A DNA stretch of 34,402 nucleotides from Legionella sp. (GTDB lineage Bacteria; Pseudomonadota; Gammaproteobacteria; Legionellales; Legionellaceae), in the NCBI GenBank assembly GCA_027437055.1, contig DAIAOV010000023.1, positions 1 to 34,402 of the forward strand, in the 5' to 3' direction. A model generated the notes under the pieces. It did no database searches. It was not told the DNA's origin and saw only the letters and a list, made by a program, of their open reading frames with translations. The translations under genes and the position numbers were made by a program. Of this stretch, positions 18,937 through 27,911 are shown piece by piece (position 1 is the first letter of the stretch; each line of letters opens with the position of its first letter).

Positions 18937-19959
18937 ATGAAATCATTAGTTAAAGCAAAAAAAGAACGTGGAATTTGGATGCAAGATGTCCCTGTTCCTG
19001 AATACGGTGTTAATGATGTACTGATTAAAATTAAAAAAACAGCTATTTGCGGTACTGATATTCATATCTATAACTGGGATGATTGGGCACAAGCTACCAT
19101 TCCTGTTCCTATGACAGTAGGACATGAGTTTTATGGTGAAATTGTAGAAGTCGGCCAGGAAGTCCAGGGATTAAAAGTAGGGCAAAGGGTTTCTGGTGAG
19201 GGACACATAACCTGCGGTTTTTGCCGTAACTGTCGTGCTGGAAAACGCCATTTATGCCGTAACACTTTAGGGGTCGGTGTGAACAGGCCTGGATGTTTTG
19301 CTGAATATTTAGCCCTTCCTGCGTCAAACGTTATTGTTCTTCCAGATAACATTACTGGGGATCAAGCATCAATTTTTGATCCTTTAGGTAATGCAACGCA
19401 TTGTGCTTTGGCCTTTGATGTTGTGGGTGAAGACGTATTAATTACTGGTGCGGGGCCTATTGGCATTATGGCGGTTGCCATTGTCAAACATATTGGAGCG
19501 CGACATGTAGTTATTACTGATGTTAATGAAACCAGACTCGAGTTGGCGCGAAAAATGGGAGCAACTAAAGCCGTTAACGTCCAGAATGAAAAATTAAGCG
19601 ATGTAATGGCTGAATTAGGTATGGCTGAAGGCTTTGATGTGGGGCTGGAAATGTCAGGAAATCCCATGGCTTTGAATGATCTGATGAAAGCAATGAATCA
19701 TGGTGGTCATGTAGCCATGTTAGGTATTCCACCACAAGAAACTGCTATAGATTGGAATCAGGTTATTTTCAAAGGTTTGGTTATCAAAGGGATTTATGGC
19801 CGCGAGATGTATGAAACTTGGTATAAAATGATTGCTATGATACAAAGCGGTTTGAATATAAAACCAATCATGACTCATCATTTCTCAGTTGATAATTATC
19901 AAGAGGCTTTTGAAATTATGGCTTCAGGTCAGTCTGGAAAAGTAATACTTGATTGGTAG
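18937..19959 (+). CDS. tdh: L-threonine 3-dehydrogenase
   Basis: NAD-dependent zinc alcohol dehydrogenase superfamily enzyme that oxidises L-threonine to 2-amino-3-ketobutyrate, the substrate of the neighbouring Kbl. The 340 residues match the family. Catalytic zinc ligands are C38 (AICGTD), H63 and E64 (GHEFYGE); structural zinc cysteines are C93, C96, C99 and C107. The NAD-binding glycines are GAGPIGIMA (about 172-180). ATG 18937 is preceded by GAGGAG. It is on the same strand as kbl, separated by a hairpin element, and 38 bp ahead of ettA. Identification is secure. Confidence 0.97.
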   Translation: MKSLVKAKKERGIWMQDVPVPEYGVNDVLIKIKKTAICGTDIHIYNWDDWAQATIPVPMTVGHEFYGEIVEVGQEVQGLKVGQRVSGEGHITCGFCRNCRAGKRHLCRNTLGVGVNRPGCFAEYLALPASNVIVLPDNITGDQASIFDPLGNATHCALAFDVVGEDVLITGAGPIGIMAVAIVKHIGARHVVITDVNETRLELARKMGATKAVNVQNEKLSDVMAELGMAEGFDVGLEMSGNPMALNDLMKAMNHGGHVAMLGIPPQETAIDWNQVIFKGLVIKGIYGREMYETWYKMIAMIQSGLNIKPIMTHHFSVDNYQEAFEIMASGQSGKVILDW

Positions 19960-19997
19960 GGATTGTTTAATGGTTTGGTAAGCGAGGCATAATATTT

Positions 19998-21671
19998 ATG
20001 GCACAATATATTTTCACCATGAATCGGGTGAGCAAGATCGTTGAAAACCAACGATTTATTTTAAAAGATATCTCATTAAGTTTTTTCCCAGGAGCCAAAA
20101 TTGGTGTTTTGGGGTTAAACGGCTCAGGTAAATCAACATTGCTGCGTATCATGGCAGGTGTTGATACTCAATTTGAAGGTGAGGCAAGACCACAACCCGG
20201 TATTAAAATCGGTTATCTTGCTCAGGAGCCTGTGCTGGATCAGGAAAAAACCGTACGCGAAGTAGTTGAAGAGGGCGTAGCGGAAATGAAAGATAAATTA
20301 GCTCGTTTTGACGCCATCAGTATGCGATTTGCTGAACCAATGAGCGATGATGAGATGAACTCTTTATTAGCCGAACAAGGCGAACTGCAAAATGAAATTG
20401 AAGCCGGCGGCGGATGGGATTTGGATAGAAAACTAGAAATTGCTTCTGATGCTTTAAGACTGCCAGAGTGGGATGCTGTTGTCGGAAAATTGTCTGGGGG
20501 AGAAAAGCGACGTGTTGCTTTATGCCGATTATTATTATCAAACCCCGATATGCTATTACTGGATGAGCCTACCAACCATCTGGATGCGGAAAGTGTTGCT
20601 TGGCTAGAACATTATTTGGAAGGATTCCCAGGAACAGTGGTGGCTATTACCCACGATAGATACTTCTTGGATAATGCTGCTGAATGGATTTTAGAATTAG
20701 ATAGAGGTGAGGGTATTCCTTACAAAGGTAATTACACTTCTTGGTTGGAGCAGAAAGAAGCTCGGCTCGAGATGGAAAAAAGACAGGAAGATGCTCACCA
20801 ACGTGCTATTAAAACAGAGTTGGAATGGGTTCGCACTTCTCCAAAAGGCCGACATGCTAAAAACAAAGCTCGATTGGCACGCTTTGAAGAATTGAATTCA
20901 AAAGAATTCCAAAAACGTAATGAAACCAATGAGATTTATATCCCACCAGGTGAGCGTTTAGGTGATTTGGTTCTTGAAGGAGAAAAAATTTGTAAGTCCT
21001 TCGGAGACCGAATTTTAATTGATAACTTAGATTTTAAATTACCTAAAGGTGGTGTATTAGGAATCATTGGTCCTAACGGTGCTGGTAAGTCGACCTTTTT
21101 GAAAATGATTACTGGTCAAGAGGAACCCGATAGTGGAGCTATTCGTGTAGGTGAGACAGTAAAACTAGCCTATGTGGATCAGATGCGTGATAATTTGAAT
21201 GGCAATAATTCTGTTTGGCAAGAGATTTCGGATGGTCATGACATCATGCAAGTAGGTAGTTTCCAAATACCTTCTCGCGCTTATGTTGGACGATTTAATT
21301 TTAAGGGTACCGATCAACAAAAGAAAATGTCACAGCTTTCTGGAGGAGAGCGTAACCGCGTTCATTTAGCAAAATTACTGAAAAGCGGTGGTAATGTTTT
21401 ATTACTTGACGAACCCAGTAACGATTTGGACGTAGAAACCTTACGTGCATTGGAGGATGCTGTTCTTAACTTTCCGGGATGCGCTATTGTAGTGTCGCAT
21501 GATAGATGGTTCTTAGATCGTATTTGTACTCATTTGATGGCTTTTGAAGGGGATTCACAAATTACTTTCTTTGAAGGCAACTACAGTGATTACGAAGAAG
21601 ATAGAAGACGTCGCTTAGGAGATGATGCTACTAAACCATCGCGGATTAAGTATCGGCGACTGAAGGATTAG
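19998..21671 (+). CDS. ettA: Energy-dependent translational throttle protein EttA (ABC-F)
   Basis: Cytoplasmic ABC-F ATPase that binds the ribosomal E site and gates the first elongation step according to ATP level. The 557 residues hold two ABC domains without membrane segments. The first Walker A is GLNGSGKS (39-46) with signature LSGGEKRRVALCR; the second Walker A is at about 358-366 (GPNGAGKST) with signature LSGGERNRVHLAK. A charged linker near 245-310 contains the EttA-type segment TSPKGRHAKNKARL. Length and the start (MAQYIFTMNRVSK) closely follow E. coli EttA. It follows tdh by 38 bp. Confidence 0.96.
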   Translation: MAQYIFTMNRVSKIVENQRFILKDISLSFFPGAKIGVLGLNGSGKSTLLRIMAGVDTQFEGEARPQPGIKIGYLAQEPVLDQEKTVREVVEEGVAEMKDKLARFDAISMRFAEPMSDDEMNSLLAEQGELQNEIEAGGGWDLDRKLEIASDALRLPEWDAVVGKLSGGEKRRVALCRLLLSNPDMLLLDEPTNHLDAESVAWLEHYLEGFPGTVVAITHDRYFLDNAAEWILELDRGEGIPYKGNYTSWLEQKEARLEMEKRQEDAHQRAIKTELEWVRTSPKGRHAKNKARLARFEELNSKEFQKRNETNEIYIPPGERLGDLVLEGEKICKSFGDRILIDNLDFKLPKGGVLGIIGPNGAGKSTFLKMITGQEEPDSGAIRVGETVKLAYVDQMRDNLNGNNSVWQEISDGHDIMQVGSFQIPSRAYVGRFNFKGTDQQKKMSQLSGGERNRVHLAKLLKSGGNVLLLDEPSNDLDVETLRALEDAVLNFPGCAIVVSHDRWFLDRICTHLMAFEGDSQITFFEGNYSDYEEDRRRRLGDDATKPSRIKYRRLKD

Positions 21672-21674
21672 ATC

Positions 21675-21771
21675 TGTCTATTTACAATAGTGCTGGCTTG
21701 GGCCAAATGCTGCGCTCCGGTGTTCTAAAATCGCAGCATTTACCTCCAAGCTAGTGAATGGTAAACAGACT
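21675..21771. mobile_element. Palindromic element, family 2 copy c
   Basis: The left end is CTATTTACAA (21678-21687) and the right end GGTAAACAG (about 21760-21768). The inner arms AAATGCTGCG (about 21705-21714) and CGCAGCATTT (about 21732-21741) pair around a loop. It starts 3 bp after the ettA stop and so is positioned as a terminator or processing hairpin. Confidence 0.65.
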
Positions 21772-21806
21772 TTAGTTGAAATTTTTCCTGTGGAGATAAA
21801 ATTTAA

Positions 21807-22415
21807 ATGAATAAGTTGTATTGGGTAGCTTTAATGCTTTGTCTTGGCTTGTCCTCATGTGTTGAATATGATGAATCAACTTTAATTACTGATGACGCCG
21901 GATATGTACATAGAACTACTCATTATTTAAAGGATAAAAGAGGACGAGATTATTTCCCTATGCAAATCAAAGCTACTGGTGAAAAAGAGTTTATTTTTGA
22001 TCCTAAAGCTTCCGCGTGGGCTGCCTACGATGAAGAAGGAAAGCGCGTGATGACGGGAAGTGGTTCAGCAGGTGTTGATTTTTGTGAGGAAGACGCAAGC
22101 AAGTCGTGCAGAACCGTAACGGGTACTTTCCGCATTTATAACAAACGAGGAAAGGAATGTCGCTCAGGTGAGTATCCAGTAGATACTAAAGGTGGGGCAA
22201 AAATGCCTTACTGCATGTACTTCTACCAAGGATTCACCATTCATGCCGCTTATGAAGTGCCAGAACACCCATCAAGCCACGGTTGCGTACGTATTCTTCC
22301 TAGTGCAGCAAAATGGCTTAACGAGGAGTTTCTACGTGTAGGTGCTCGAGTGACTATTCTTGCATACCCAGACCAAAATGGGGTGAAGAGAACTGCGCCT
22401 GTACAACAGCGTTAA
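21807..22415 (+). CDS. L,D-transpeptidase (YkuD) lipoprotein, EnhA-like
   Basis: Probable outer-membrane or periplasmic lipoprotein of 202 residues with lipobox LSSC (acylated C18). The C-terminal half is a YkuD domain: H146 (FTIHAAY), then SSHGCVR with H158 and catalytic C160, the signature of L,D-transpeptidases that make 3-3 peptidoglycan cross-links or attach proteins to the wall. Legionella EnhA proteins belong to this family, but assignment to a particular paralogue is not possible here. Four extra cysteines (93, 101, 118, 136) could form disulfides. It stands alone between ettA and an oxidoreductase gene. Confidence 0.85.
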   Translation: MNKLYWVALMLCLGLSSCVEYDESTLITDDAGYVHRTTHYLKDKRGRDYFPMQIKATGEKEFIFDPKASAWAAYDEEGKRVMTGSGSAGVDFCEEDASKSCRTVTGTFRIYNKRGKECRSGEYPVDTKGGAKMPYCMYFYQGFTIHAAYEVPEHPSSHGCVRILPSAAKWLNEEFLRVGARVTILAYPDQNGVKRTAPVQQR

Positions 22416-22570
22416 GGTCAACGAGCAGGTTGGAGTGAACTATGTCAACGTTGGGTTAGGGGCGATTACCTTTTCATAGGTTGAGTCCCTGGCCCAATCT
22501 ACAATAAGTTGATCTCGACTTGACTATATCCTACATTCAACTACAAAATGATCCTCATTGATTAGGATTC

Positions 22571-23608
22571 ATGGACGAAAATAAAATGAATTTAGGGAAA
22601 AAAATAAATTGGGCTATTCTAGGTACTAGTTTTATTTCAGAAGTGATGGCAAAAGCAATTCATGTCTCTGAAACAAGTCAATTAATTGCTGTTGGCAGTC
22701 GATCTCGGACTTCTGGACAGCGATTTGCGCATTCATTTTCAATTCCCAAAGTATACGATGATTTTCAACTGCTTCTTGAGGATAGCGATGTTGATGTGGT
22801 GTATATAGGATTACCTAACTACATGCATAAAGAATGGATTATTCGTGCCGCACGAGCTGGTAAACACATGTTGTGTGAAAAACCGTTAGTGCTTAATGCA
22901 GCTGAAGCACGAGAAGTCATAGCTGTAATAGAAGAAACACAAGTGTTTTGTATGGAAGCGTTGATGTATCGTTGTCATCCACTGACATTACAGTTATATG
23001 AAATAGTTCAAAGTGGCGTTTTGGGCACTATAAAATTATACAATGCTGCTTATACTGCAAACATTGCTCAGGTGGCTAATCCCATCGCAGGTGGTAGTAT
23101 TCGCAATTTAGGGTGTTATCCTATTTCACTTATTCGTTTGCTTGCCAGGGCTGAGCCTGTAGAACTTATTGCAATGGGACGATGTGATATCAAAAAACAA
23201 ACTGATAGCCAGGCCAGTGCGTTATTAAAATTTGCTGATGAGACTATGGCCGTTGTCACTACTGCCGATGATTGGGAAATGTCTTGGCAGTTTGATGTCT
23301 ATGGGACTGGAGGTTGTTTAAAAGTCTTAACTAACCCCTGGCTCCCAGAAAATGAGAGCAAATATCTCATTCAATCTTATGTTGATAACCATGTTAAAGA
23401 AATAAAATTGGGAGCGGAAAAGCCTCTATATACCTATCAAATTGATGTAGTCAATAATCAAATTGTTAATCGAAATTCTGATGGGAATTTAGGTATCTCT
23501 TTAGTGGATAGTTTAGGAAATATAATTGTATTAGAAACGTGGTTGAATCAGGTGAAAATGCGGAATGCTATAGGGGAAAAGTTACCTTTAGCGCAAGTGC
23601 TCACATAA
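22571..23608 (+). CDS. Gfo/Idh/MocA-family NAD(P)-dependent oxidoreductase
   Basis: The 345 residues have an N-terminal Rossmann domain (WAILGTSFIS about 14-23; SDVDVVYIGLPNYMH) and the family hallmark EKP (103-105). A C-terminal alpha/beta dehydrogenase-like domain contains GGSIRNLGCYP. Members act on sugars, inositols or dihydrodiols, and the substrate cannot be told from this sequence. ATG 22571 is preceded by TAGGA; a second in-frame ATG lies at 22586. The last codons and stop (VLT, TAA 23606-23608) lie inside what looks like the left end of family 1 copy D, so the original C-terminus may have been altered by insertion. Confidence 0.87.
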   Translation: MDENKMNLGKKINWAILGTSFISEVMAKAIHVSETSQLIAVGSRSRTSGQRFAHSFSIPKVYDDFQLLLEDSDVDVVYIGLPNYMHKEWIIRAARAGKHMLCEKPLVLNAAEAREVIAVIEETQVFCMEALMYRCHPLTLQLYEIVQSGVLGTIKLYNAAYTANIAQVANPIAGGSIRNLGCYPISLIRLLARAEPVELIAMGRCDIKKQTDSQASALLKFADETMAVVTTADDWEMSWQFDVYGTGGCLKVLTNPWLPENESKYLIQSYVDNHVKEIKLGAEKPLYTYQIDVVNNQIVNRNSDGNLGISLVDSLGNIIVLETWLNQVKMRNAIGEKLPLAQVLT

Positions 23609-23700
23609 TAGTGTCAACTTAAGGGATTTAAGGCCAACTTACACTCCCTTTTAGACAGGGAATAAAACGCTTAAATTGACACCATTGCGTGGGCAGTTAT
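23595..23700. mobile_element. Palindromic element, family 1 copy D
   Basis: The left end includes GTGTCAACTTAAG (23611-23623) and the right end CTTAAATTGACACCATTG (23670-23687), continuing as family 1 consensus to about 23699. It fills the space between two convergent genes and touches the end of both, where it may act as a bidirectional terminator. Confidence 0.6.
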
Positions 23701-23702
23701 AG

Positions 23703-24875
23703 TTACCCTTCAACCTTGAGTTTTAAATCAACCACATCAACATTAATACTCACTTTTCCAGTAGTAAATGGCACAGTATTGTTGTTTACCGTCGCATGGT
23801 TTTGAATGCTAGGTGTTGAAAATACATGCCCGTATAAGAGTTCTATGGACGTACTCTTAGTAAAGTGATAATCGCCTTGCAACCCAATAAAATACTGTGT
23901 GTAAGAGGGAAAAGTAATTGTTCTGAGATTGCTTCTTTCCGGTCCATTATCTCTCATGCCCACTAAAGTTAGCCCTGCTTTTGTTGCTACTTGCTTACGT
24001 ACTGCGGCAATATAAGCAAACGAGTTGCCAAACCCCATGTGAAAGACAAAATTACTCATTGGAGGTGGCGCAGCCGTATTATAAAGGCGCACAAATTGAT
24101 TGGCACTCCATTGAGAATGAAAAACAGTGAAGCTCGCAAGCCATTTAGGATTGAAAATATGGACGTAATTTCCAATAATAGTCGCTGGCATATTGAAGCT
24201 AAGGAATAAATTAGGATTAATAAAAGGGCCAAGAGTACTTATACCTCTGGTATTTTGTTTAATCCTTGAATAATAGGTCAATCCTAAAAAGTTAGTTTGG
24301 TTTATAAAATAAGTTGCCCCTAAGTTAAATCCTAGACCAAAACTTGAAGTAGGATTCACTAAATTCGCATAAGAGGATTGACTTGTTGGAAAGGCAAAAT
24401 TTACTTCATTATTAGGTAGAAAATTAAAGTTTAATCCACCACCAATTTGCAAGCTTTTAGTTAAAGCATAAGATATTTTGGGACTAACATCGATATCAGT
24501 AAGATAGTTTTGCGTATTGGCATAGCGAGTAAAAGTATCCGTACCCCAATTCAAATTGGAATTAAAAGGCTCAGTTACATCAATACCAATGACTATTTTT
24601 TCATTTAGCCGTCGTGCTAAGCGGCCATAAGGCATTGGTGTGAATGTTTTCGAATGATTTATACCAGAAGCGTACTGCAAGGTATTAAAGTTAAGAACAC
24701 TTCCATTAAACCCCAGATCAGCATAACCATTTGTAGATCCAATAAGGAACAAATCCTTTTTTACTCTAAACAATTCTGATGGGTTGTTATAACTTAGCCC
24801 TGCAAAATATTGAATTACGTTTGCATGTGCATTGACAGCCAACATGCAGAAAACAGCAGTGGGTAATACGCGCAT
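23703..24875 (-). CDS. FadL/OmpP1-type outer membrane protein
   Basis: A 390-residue beta-barrel-like protein with a signal peptide (MRVLPTAVFCMLAVNAHA). The start ATG 24875 is preferred over 24908 because AGGAA lies just before it and it opens directly on the signal sequence. The body alternates polar and hydrophobic residues, with many Y, F and N, as in long-chain fatty acid porins (GIDVTEPFNSNLNWGTDTF; PKISYALTKSLQIGGGLNF). Family members move hydrophobic molecules across the outer membrane; the ligand is unknown. It is the last gene behind hutG and the IcmL-like gene, 65 bp after the latter. Confidence 0.75.
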   Translation of the reverse strand: MRVLPTAVFCMLAVNAHANVIQYFAGLSYNNPSELFRVKKDLFLIGSTNGYADLGFNGSVLNFNTLQYASGINHSKTFTPMPYGRLARRLNEKIVIGIDVTEPFNSNLNWGTDTFTRYANTQNYLTDIDVSPKISYALTKSLQIGGGLNFNFLPNNEVNFAFPTSQSSYANLVNPTSSFGLGFNLGATYFINQTNFLGLTYYSRIKQNTRGISTLGPFINPNLFLSFNMPATIIGNYVHIFNPKWLASFTVFHSQWSANQFVRLYNTAAPPPMSNFVFHMGFGNSFAYIAAVRKQVATKAGLTLVGMRDNGPERSNLRTITFPSYTQYFIGLQGDYHFTKSTSIELLYGHVFSTPSIQNHATVNNNTVPFTTGKVSINVDVVDLKLKVEG

Positions 24876-24940
24876 GATATTCCTATATCCAATGCAGCAT
24901 TCTGTCATAAAGAATGCTGCGTTTCCCTATAAAATAAAAC

Positions 24941-25828
24941 TTAGTGAGGTGTACCTGGGTTTACAGTCGCAGAGGGTTGTTGTGGATTCGTTGTAGGAGC
25001 CCCCGTCGTGGCATTAGTTGGAGTTGCTGCACTTGGGGAAGTACTGCCTGGTTGTTGTGCTGTATTAGGAGTTCGTGGGGTAGCGATCATTTGGGTAATG
25101 CCTAGATCCCCGGATATTTTACGTCCTACAGTTACATTCACATTAAGCAGTTGAGTCACTTTTTCTTTATCATTTTGATAAACTACTTGCAGTGGTAGAG
25201 TAATTTTCCATTGATTCTCTTTTGCTTCAGTAACTTGAGGTTGGCCATCAATTTGGCTGCTTACAGTCAATTTTTGCGTTTTAATTGCTTCGAGATTACC
25301 TGATTTTTCCAAAGCGGAATTAAAGCCTGTCCATCCTTGCTCTGTAAAGCACGCTTTTAATTTTTGCATTTGAGCATCCACTGAGGCAGGAGCAAAATCA
25401 AAAGCCTGCACTACTGCTTTTTCAGACCAAGTGACAACCAAAGGCTGGTCAATGTGTTTTGTTGTAGCTGGAATTTTATACTCACAATTGATGACTGGAG
25501 CTGGTTGAGGTTGCGTTGTTGTGGTTTGTTGACCTGGTTGAGCTTGTTGTGGATTTTGTACTTGAGTAGGTTGAACAGGTGTTGGTTGACCTTGAGATTG
25601 TGGTTGAACTAGAGGTTGTCCTTGAGGCTGAACCTGTTGAGTCCCTTGATTTTGTTGTACGTTAGGCGTAGTTTGCGTTGTGACAGGTGTTGGATTAACT
25701 TGAGGATTAGTCACAGGCATAGCAGCAGAACCTGGAGTTTGTGTCTGTGTAGGTGGTTGAGTGACTTCAGCTTGTACCTGAGTACACATTAAAGTAAATA
25801 AAGCCCCCCACAGCATGGTTCTCTTCAT
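24941..25828 (-). CDS. Periplasmic IcmL/DotI-like protein with Q/P/T-rich tails
   Basis: A 295-residue secreted protein. The signal peptide is 1-20 (cleavage VQA-EV). Residues about 21-112 are a low-complexity Q/P/T/V-rich stretch. Residues about 113-252 resemble the periplasmic domain of DotI/IcmL of the Dot/Icm type IVB system (WSEKAVVQAFDF; CFTEQGWTGFNSALEKSGNL; KLTVSS; WKITLPLQVVYQ; GITQMIA), and 253-295 is again P/T/Q-rich. Unlike DotI it has a cleavable signal instead of a membrane anchor. Its ribosome site GGAGCG directly follows the hutG stop (12-bp gap), so it is probably co-transcribed with hutG and the FadL-like gene. The IcmL match is by eye. Its role is unknown; it might be an accessory or decoy of the secretion system, or an independent envelope protein. 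Confidence 0.75.
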   Translation of the reverse strand: MKRTMLWGALFTLMCTQVQAEVTQPPTQTQTPGSAAMPVTNPQVNPTPVTTQTTPNVQQNQGTQQVQPQGQPLVQPQSQGQPTPVQPTQVQNPQQAQPGQQTTTTQPQPAPVINCEYKIPATTKHIDQPLVVTWSEKAVVQAFDFAPASVDAQMQKLKACFTEQGWTGFNSALEKSGNLEAIKTQKLTVSSQIDGQPQVTEAKENQWKITLPLQVVYQNDKEKVTQLLNVNVTVGRKISGDLGITQMIATPRTPNTAQQPGSTSPSAATPTNATTGAPTTNPQQPSATVNPGTPH

Positions 25829-25840
25829 GAAATACGCTCC

Positions 25841-26800
25841 TTAAATAATGTCTAGCAATTCTGCGATAATAAGAGCTGCTAGTCTAGCAGTTTTTTGCTC
25901 TTCGTCTAGAGGCGGCGATAGTTCTGCAATATCTAAACTCACTACTTTGCCACTTTGTATGATGTATTTCAATAAAGGCATAATTTGCCAAGGGGTAAGA
26001 CCCATAGCTTGAGGGGCACTTACTCCAGGAGCAAAACATTCCGCAAAGACATCAAGACATAGGGTCAGATAGATATGATCCAGATTCAGCATGAAATCAT
26101 CAAGGAAAGCAAATTGCCATGCCTGGTTTTTTTCAAAGAGCTCTTGAGCAAAAAGATAACGTACATTCAATTCATTGGCTCTTTGGAAGAGAGTGGGGGT
26201 GTTACCAAATTTTTGAATGCCTATACAGCAATAATCGAAAGATTGCTGATGTTCTTTGCAATATTCAGCAATTTGCGAGAAAGGAGTTCCTGATGTGCCC
26301 AAATCACCTTTTTTATGAGGGCGTAAATCAAAATGCGCATCAAAATTAATAATGCCTAATTTGGAATAATGAGGAGCCAAACCTGGATAATGAGCCCAAG
26401 CAATTTCATGACCACCTCCCAAGGCAATGGTTCTGTGTCCCTGTTGATGACAAAGGCTGATTAATTCGGCAAATTGACTTTGCGCAGACTCTAGATTATC
26501 TCCATCACAAAAAACAGTTCCTAGATCAACAAAAGGCCCAGCCATAGAGCAAGGTAACTTGGCTAATTGCGTTTTAATTTGATCTGGGCCCAATTTGGCA
26601 CCAGGCCTACCTAGATTACGGATAATACCCGCATCACTCGCAAAACCAAGAAAAATAGTTTTTTTCTCTTGTGATATCAGTTCATCTGGATGATTGATGA
26701 ACGTGATTTTTTGGTAAAATCGTTCTGCATTTACTGTATCTTTGCGACCTTGCCATAGGGAAGGATTAGCCGGCTGATAATTGGTAATATGTGGGAACAT
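25841..26800 (-). CDS. hutG: Formimidoylglutamase HutG (arginase family)
   Basis: Hydrolyses N-formimidoyl-L-glutamate to glutamate and formamide, the last step of histidine degradation. The 319 residues show the ureohydrolase manganese-site motifs: GGGHE, DAHFD and a LDVF segment with APGVSAP, then SLDIAELSPPLD. ATG 26800 follows AGGAGAA. hutI lies about 1.1 kb away on the opposite strand across a palindromic element; hutH and hutU are not in this window. The gene is followed within 12 bp by the IcmL-like gene. Specificity for formimidoylglutamate rather than arginine or agmatine is supported by the hutI neighbour and sequence pattern. Confidence 0.9.
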   Translation of the reverse strand: MFPHITNYQPANPSLWQGRKDTVNAERFYQKITFINHPDELISQEKKTIFLGFASDAGIIRNLGRPGAKLGPDQIKTQLAKLPCSMAGPFVDLGTVFCDGDNLESAQSQFAELISLCHQQGHRTIALGGGHEIAWAHYPGLAPHYSKLGIINFDAHFDLRPHKKGDLGTSGTPFSQIAEYCKEHQQSFDYCCIGIQKFGNTPTLFQRANELNVRYLFAQELFEKNQAWQFAFLDDFMLNLDHIYLTLCLDVFAECFAPGVSAPQAMGLTPWQIMPLLKYIIQSGKVVSLDIAELSPPLDEEQKTARLAALIIAELLDII

Positions 26801-26878
26801 CTGCTTCTCCTGTCGAATATCACTCTTTTCATAGAGACTAGCTTACAGGAAGGATAAAAATATCCCAAGCTAATCGAA

Positions 26879-27100
26879 TAGGCTTCTTTGGATACTCGCT
26901 GAGGGAGATGAAGTAATGCCTCACAGGGCTGGCATATAAAAAATAATTTGAATTAAATGATGTCTGCTTGATGTCTATGTCTACTTCCCGCGACTTGTTC
27001 TCTCTATCATGATCACTACAAGTCGCGGGGCGTAGACGTCAAGAGTTTTTTCATGCGTAGGCCCTGTAATGCCCTCTCAGCGAGTTTCCGAAGAGGCCTA
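26879..27100. mobile_element. 222-bp inverted-repeat element, family 3
   Basis: Terminal inverted repeats of 25 bp (26879-26903 and 27076-27100, three mismatches, ends TAGGC). Inside lie a second pair (CAGGGC near 26932, GCCCTG near 27061) and a third, CCCGCGACTTGT (26987-26998) with exact complement at 27018-27029, flanked by CTTGATGTC/GACGTCAAG-like arms. It has no coding capacity. It occupies most of the divergent hutG-SDR intergenic region (26801-27149), so promoters for both sides must lie in or at its edges. Confidence 0.65.
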
Positions 27101-27149
27101 ATGTCTGTTATCATTCGCACCAAAATCATTAATAACGGATGGAGTTGTC

Positions 27150-27911
27150 GTGTTTATTATTACAGGCGGAGGCAGCGGAATAGGGAAGGCTTTGGCATTG
27201 GTTCTAGCAAAACAGGGAAAATCAGTGTTAATTGTTGGACGACGTGAGCAATCATTGCAAGAAACAGCATCGGCATCTCCTTTAATTAAATATCTTTGCG
27301 CTGATGTTTCTACCGACGAAGGATTACACGCAATTAAATCCCATGTGCATAATGTATCGAACATTGCAGGATTGATTAATAATGCCGGTACTTTGGGACC
27401 TATAGTGCCTATCAGGGAAATGAAGCGGGAGGAATGGCATCATACCTTAAGAACTAATGTCGATGCCCCACTTTTTTTATCGCAGCTTTTGTATGATAAG
27501 TTAAACCATGGTCGGGTTTTAAATATAGGCTCTCAAGCTGCTTATTTTGCCATTAAGGGATGGTCCGCTTATTGCTCTTCTAAAGCCGCTTTGGCTATGC
27601 TGTCCCAATGCTGGCAGTTAGAGTCGCAGTCAGTTGCCTTTGCAAGTGTCAAACCTGGAATTATAGATACTGATATGCAGACTATTGCACGAACTGGTGT
27701 CAATATGGATCCAGAACACACTCAATTTTATAGACGCTTAAAAGAGAATAATCGGTTAATAGCACCAGAAACTGTAGCCGAATTTTTATCGTGGTTATTG
27801 TTAACCGTCGATCGCGATACCTATGTCTCTCAAGAATGGGATATCTATGAAACCGGGCATCACCATCATTGGCTAAAACCACCACATCAGGTATTGCATT
27901 GGGAATTCTAA
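27150..27911 (+). CDS. Short-chain dehydrogenase/reductase
   Basis: Classical SDR of 253 residues: cofactor motif TGGGSGIG (5-12), NNAG (77-80), catalytic S128, Y141 and K145 (YCSSK). R31/R32 after the second strand (VGRRE) suggests NADP preference. The start is GTG 27150 with GGAG six bases upstream; the very short N-terminus before the glycine motif fits the family. The C-terminus is histidine-rich (GHHHHW). Its stop overlaps the hutI start (TAATG), so the two are translationally coupled. The substrate is unknown, and a role in histidine breakdown is only suggested by the coupling. Confidence 0.88.
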   Translation: MFIITGGGSGIGKALALVLAKQGKSVLIVGRREQSLQETASASPLIKYLCADVSTDEGLHAIKSHVHNVSNIAGLINNAGTLGPIVPIREMKREEWHHTLRTNVDAPLFLSQLLYDKLNHGRVLNIGSQAAYFAIKGWSAYCSSKAALAMLSQCWQLESQSVAFASVKPGIIDTDMQTIARTGVNMDPEHTQFYRRLKENNRLIAPETVAEFLSWLLLTVDRDTYVSQEWDIYETGHHHHWLKPPHQVLHWEF

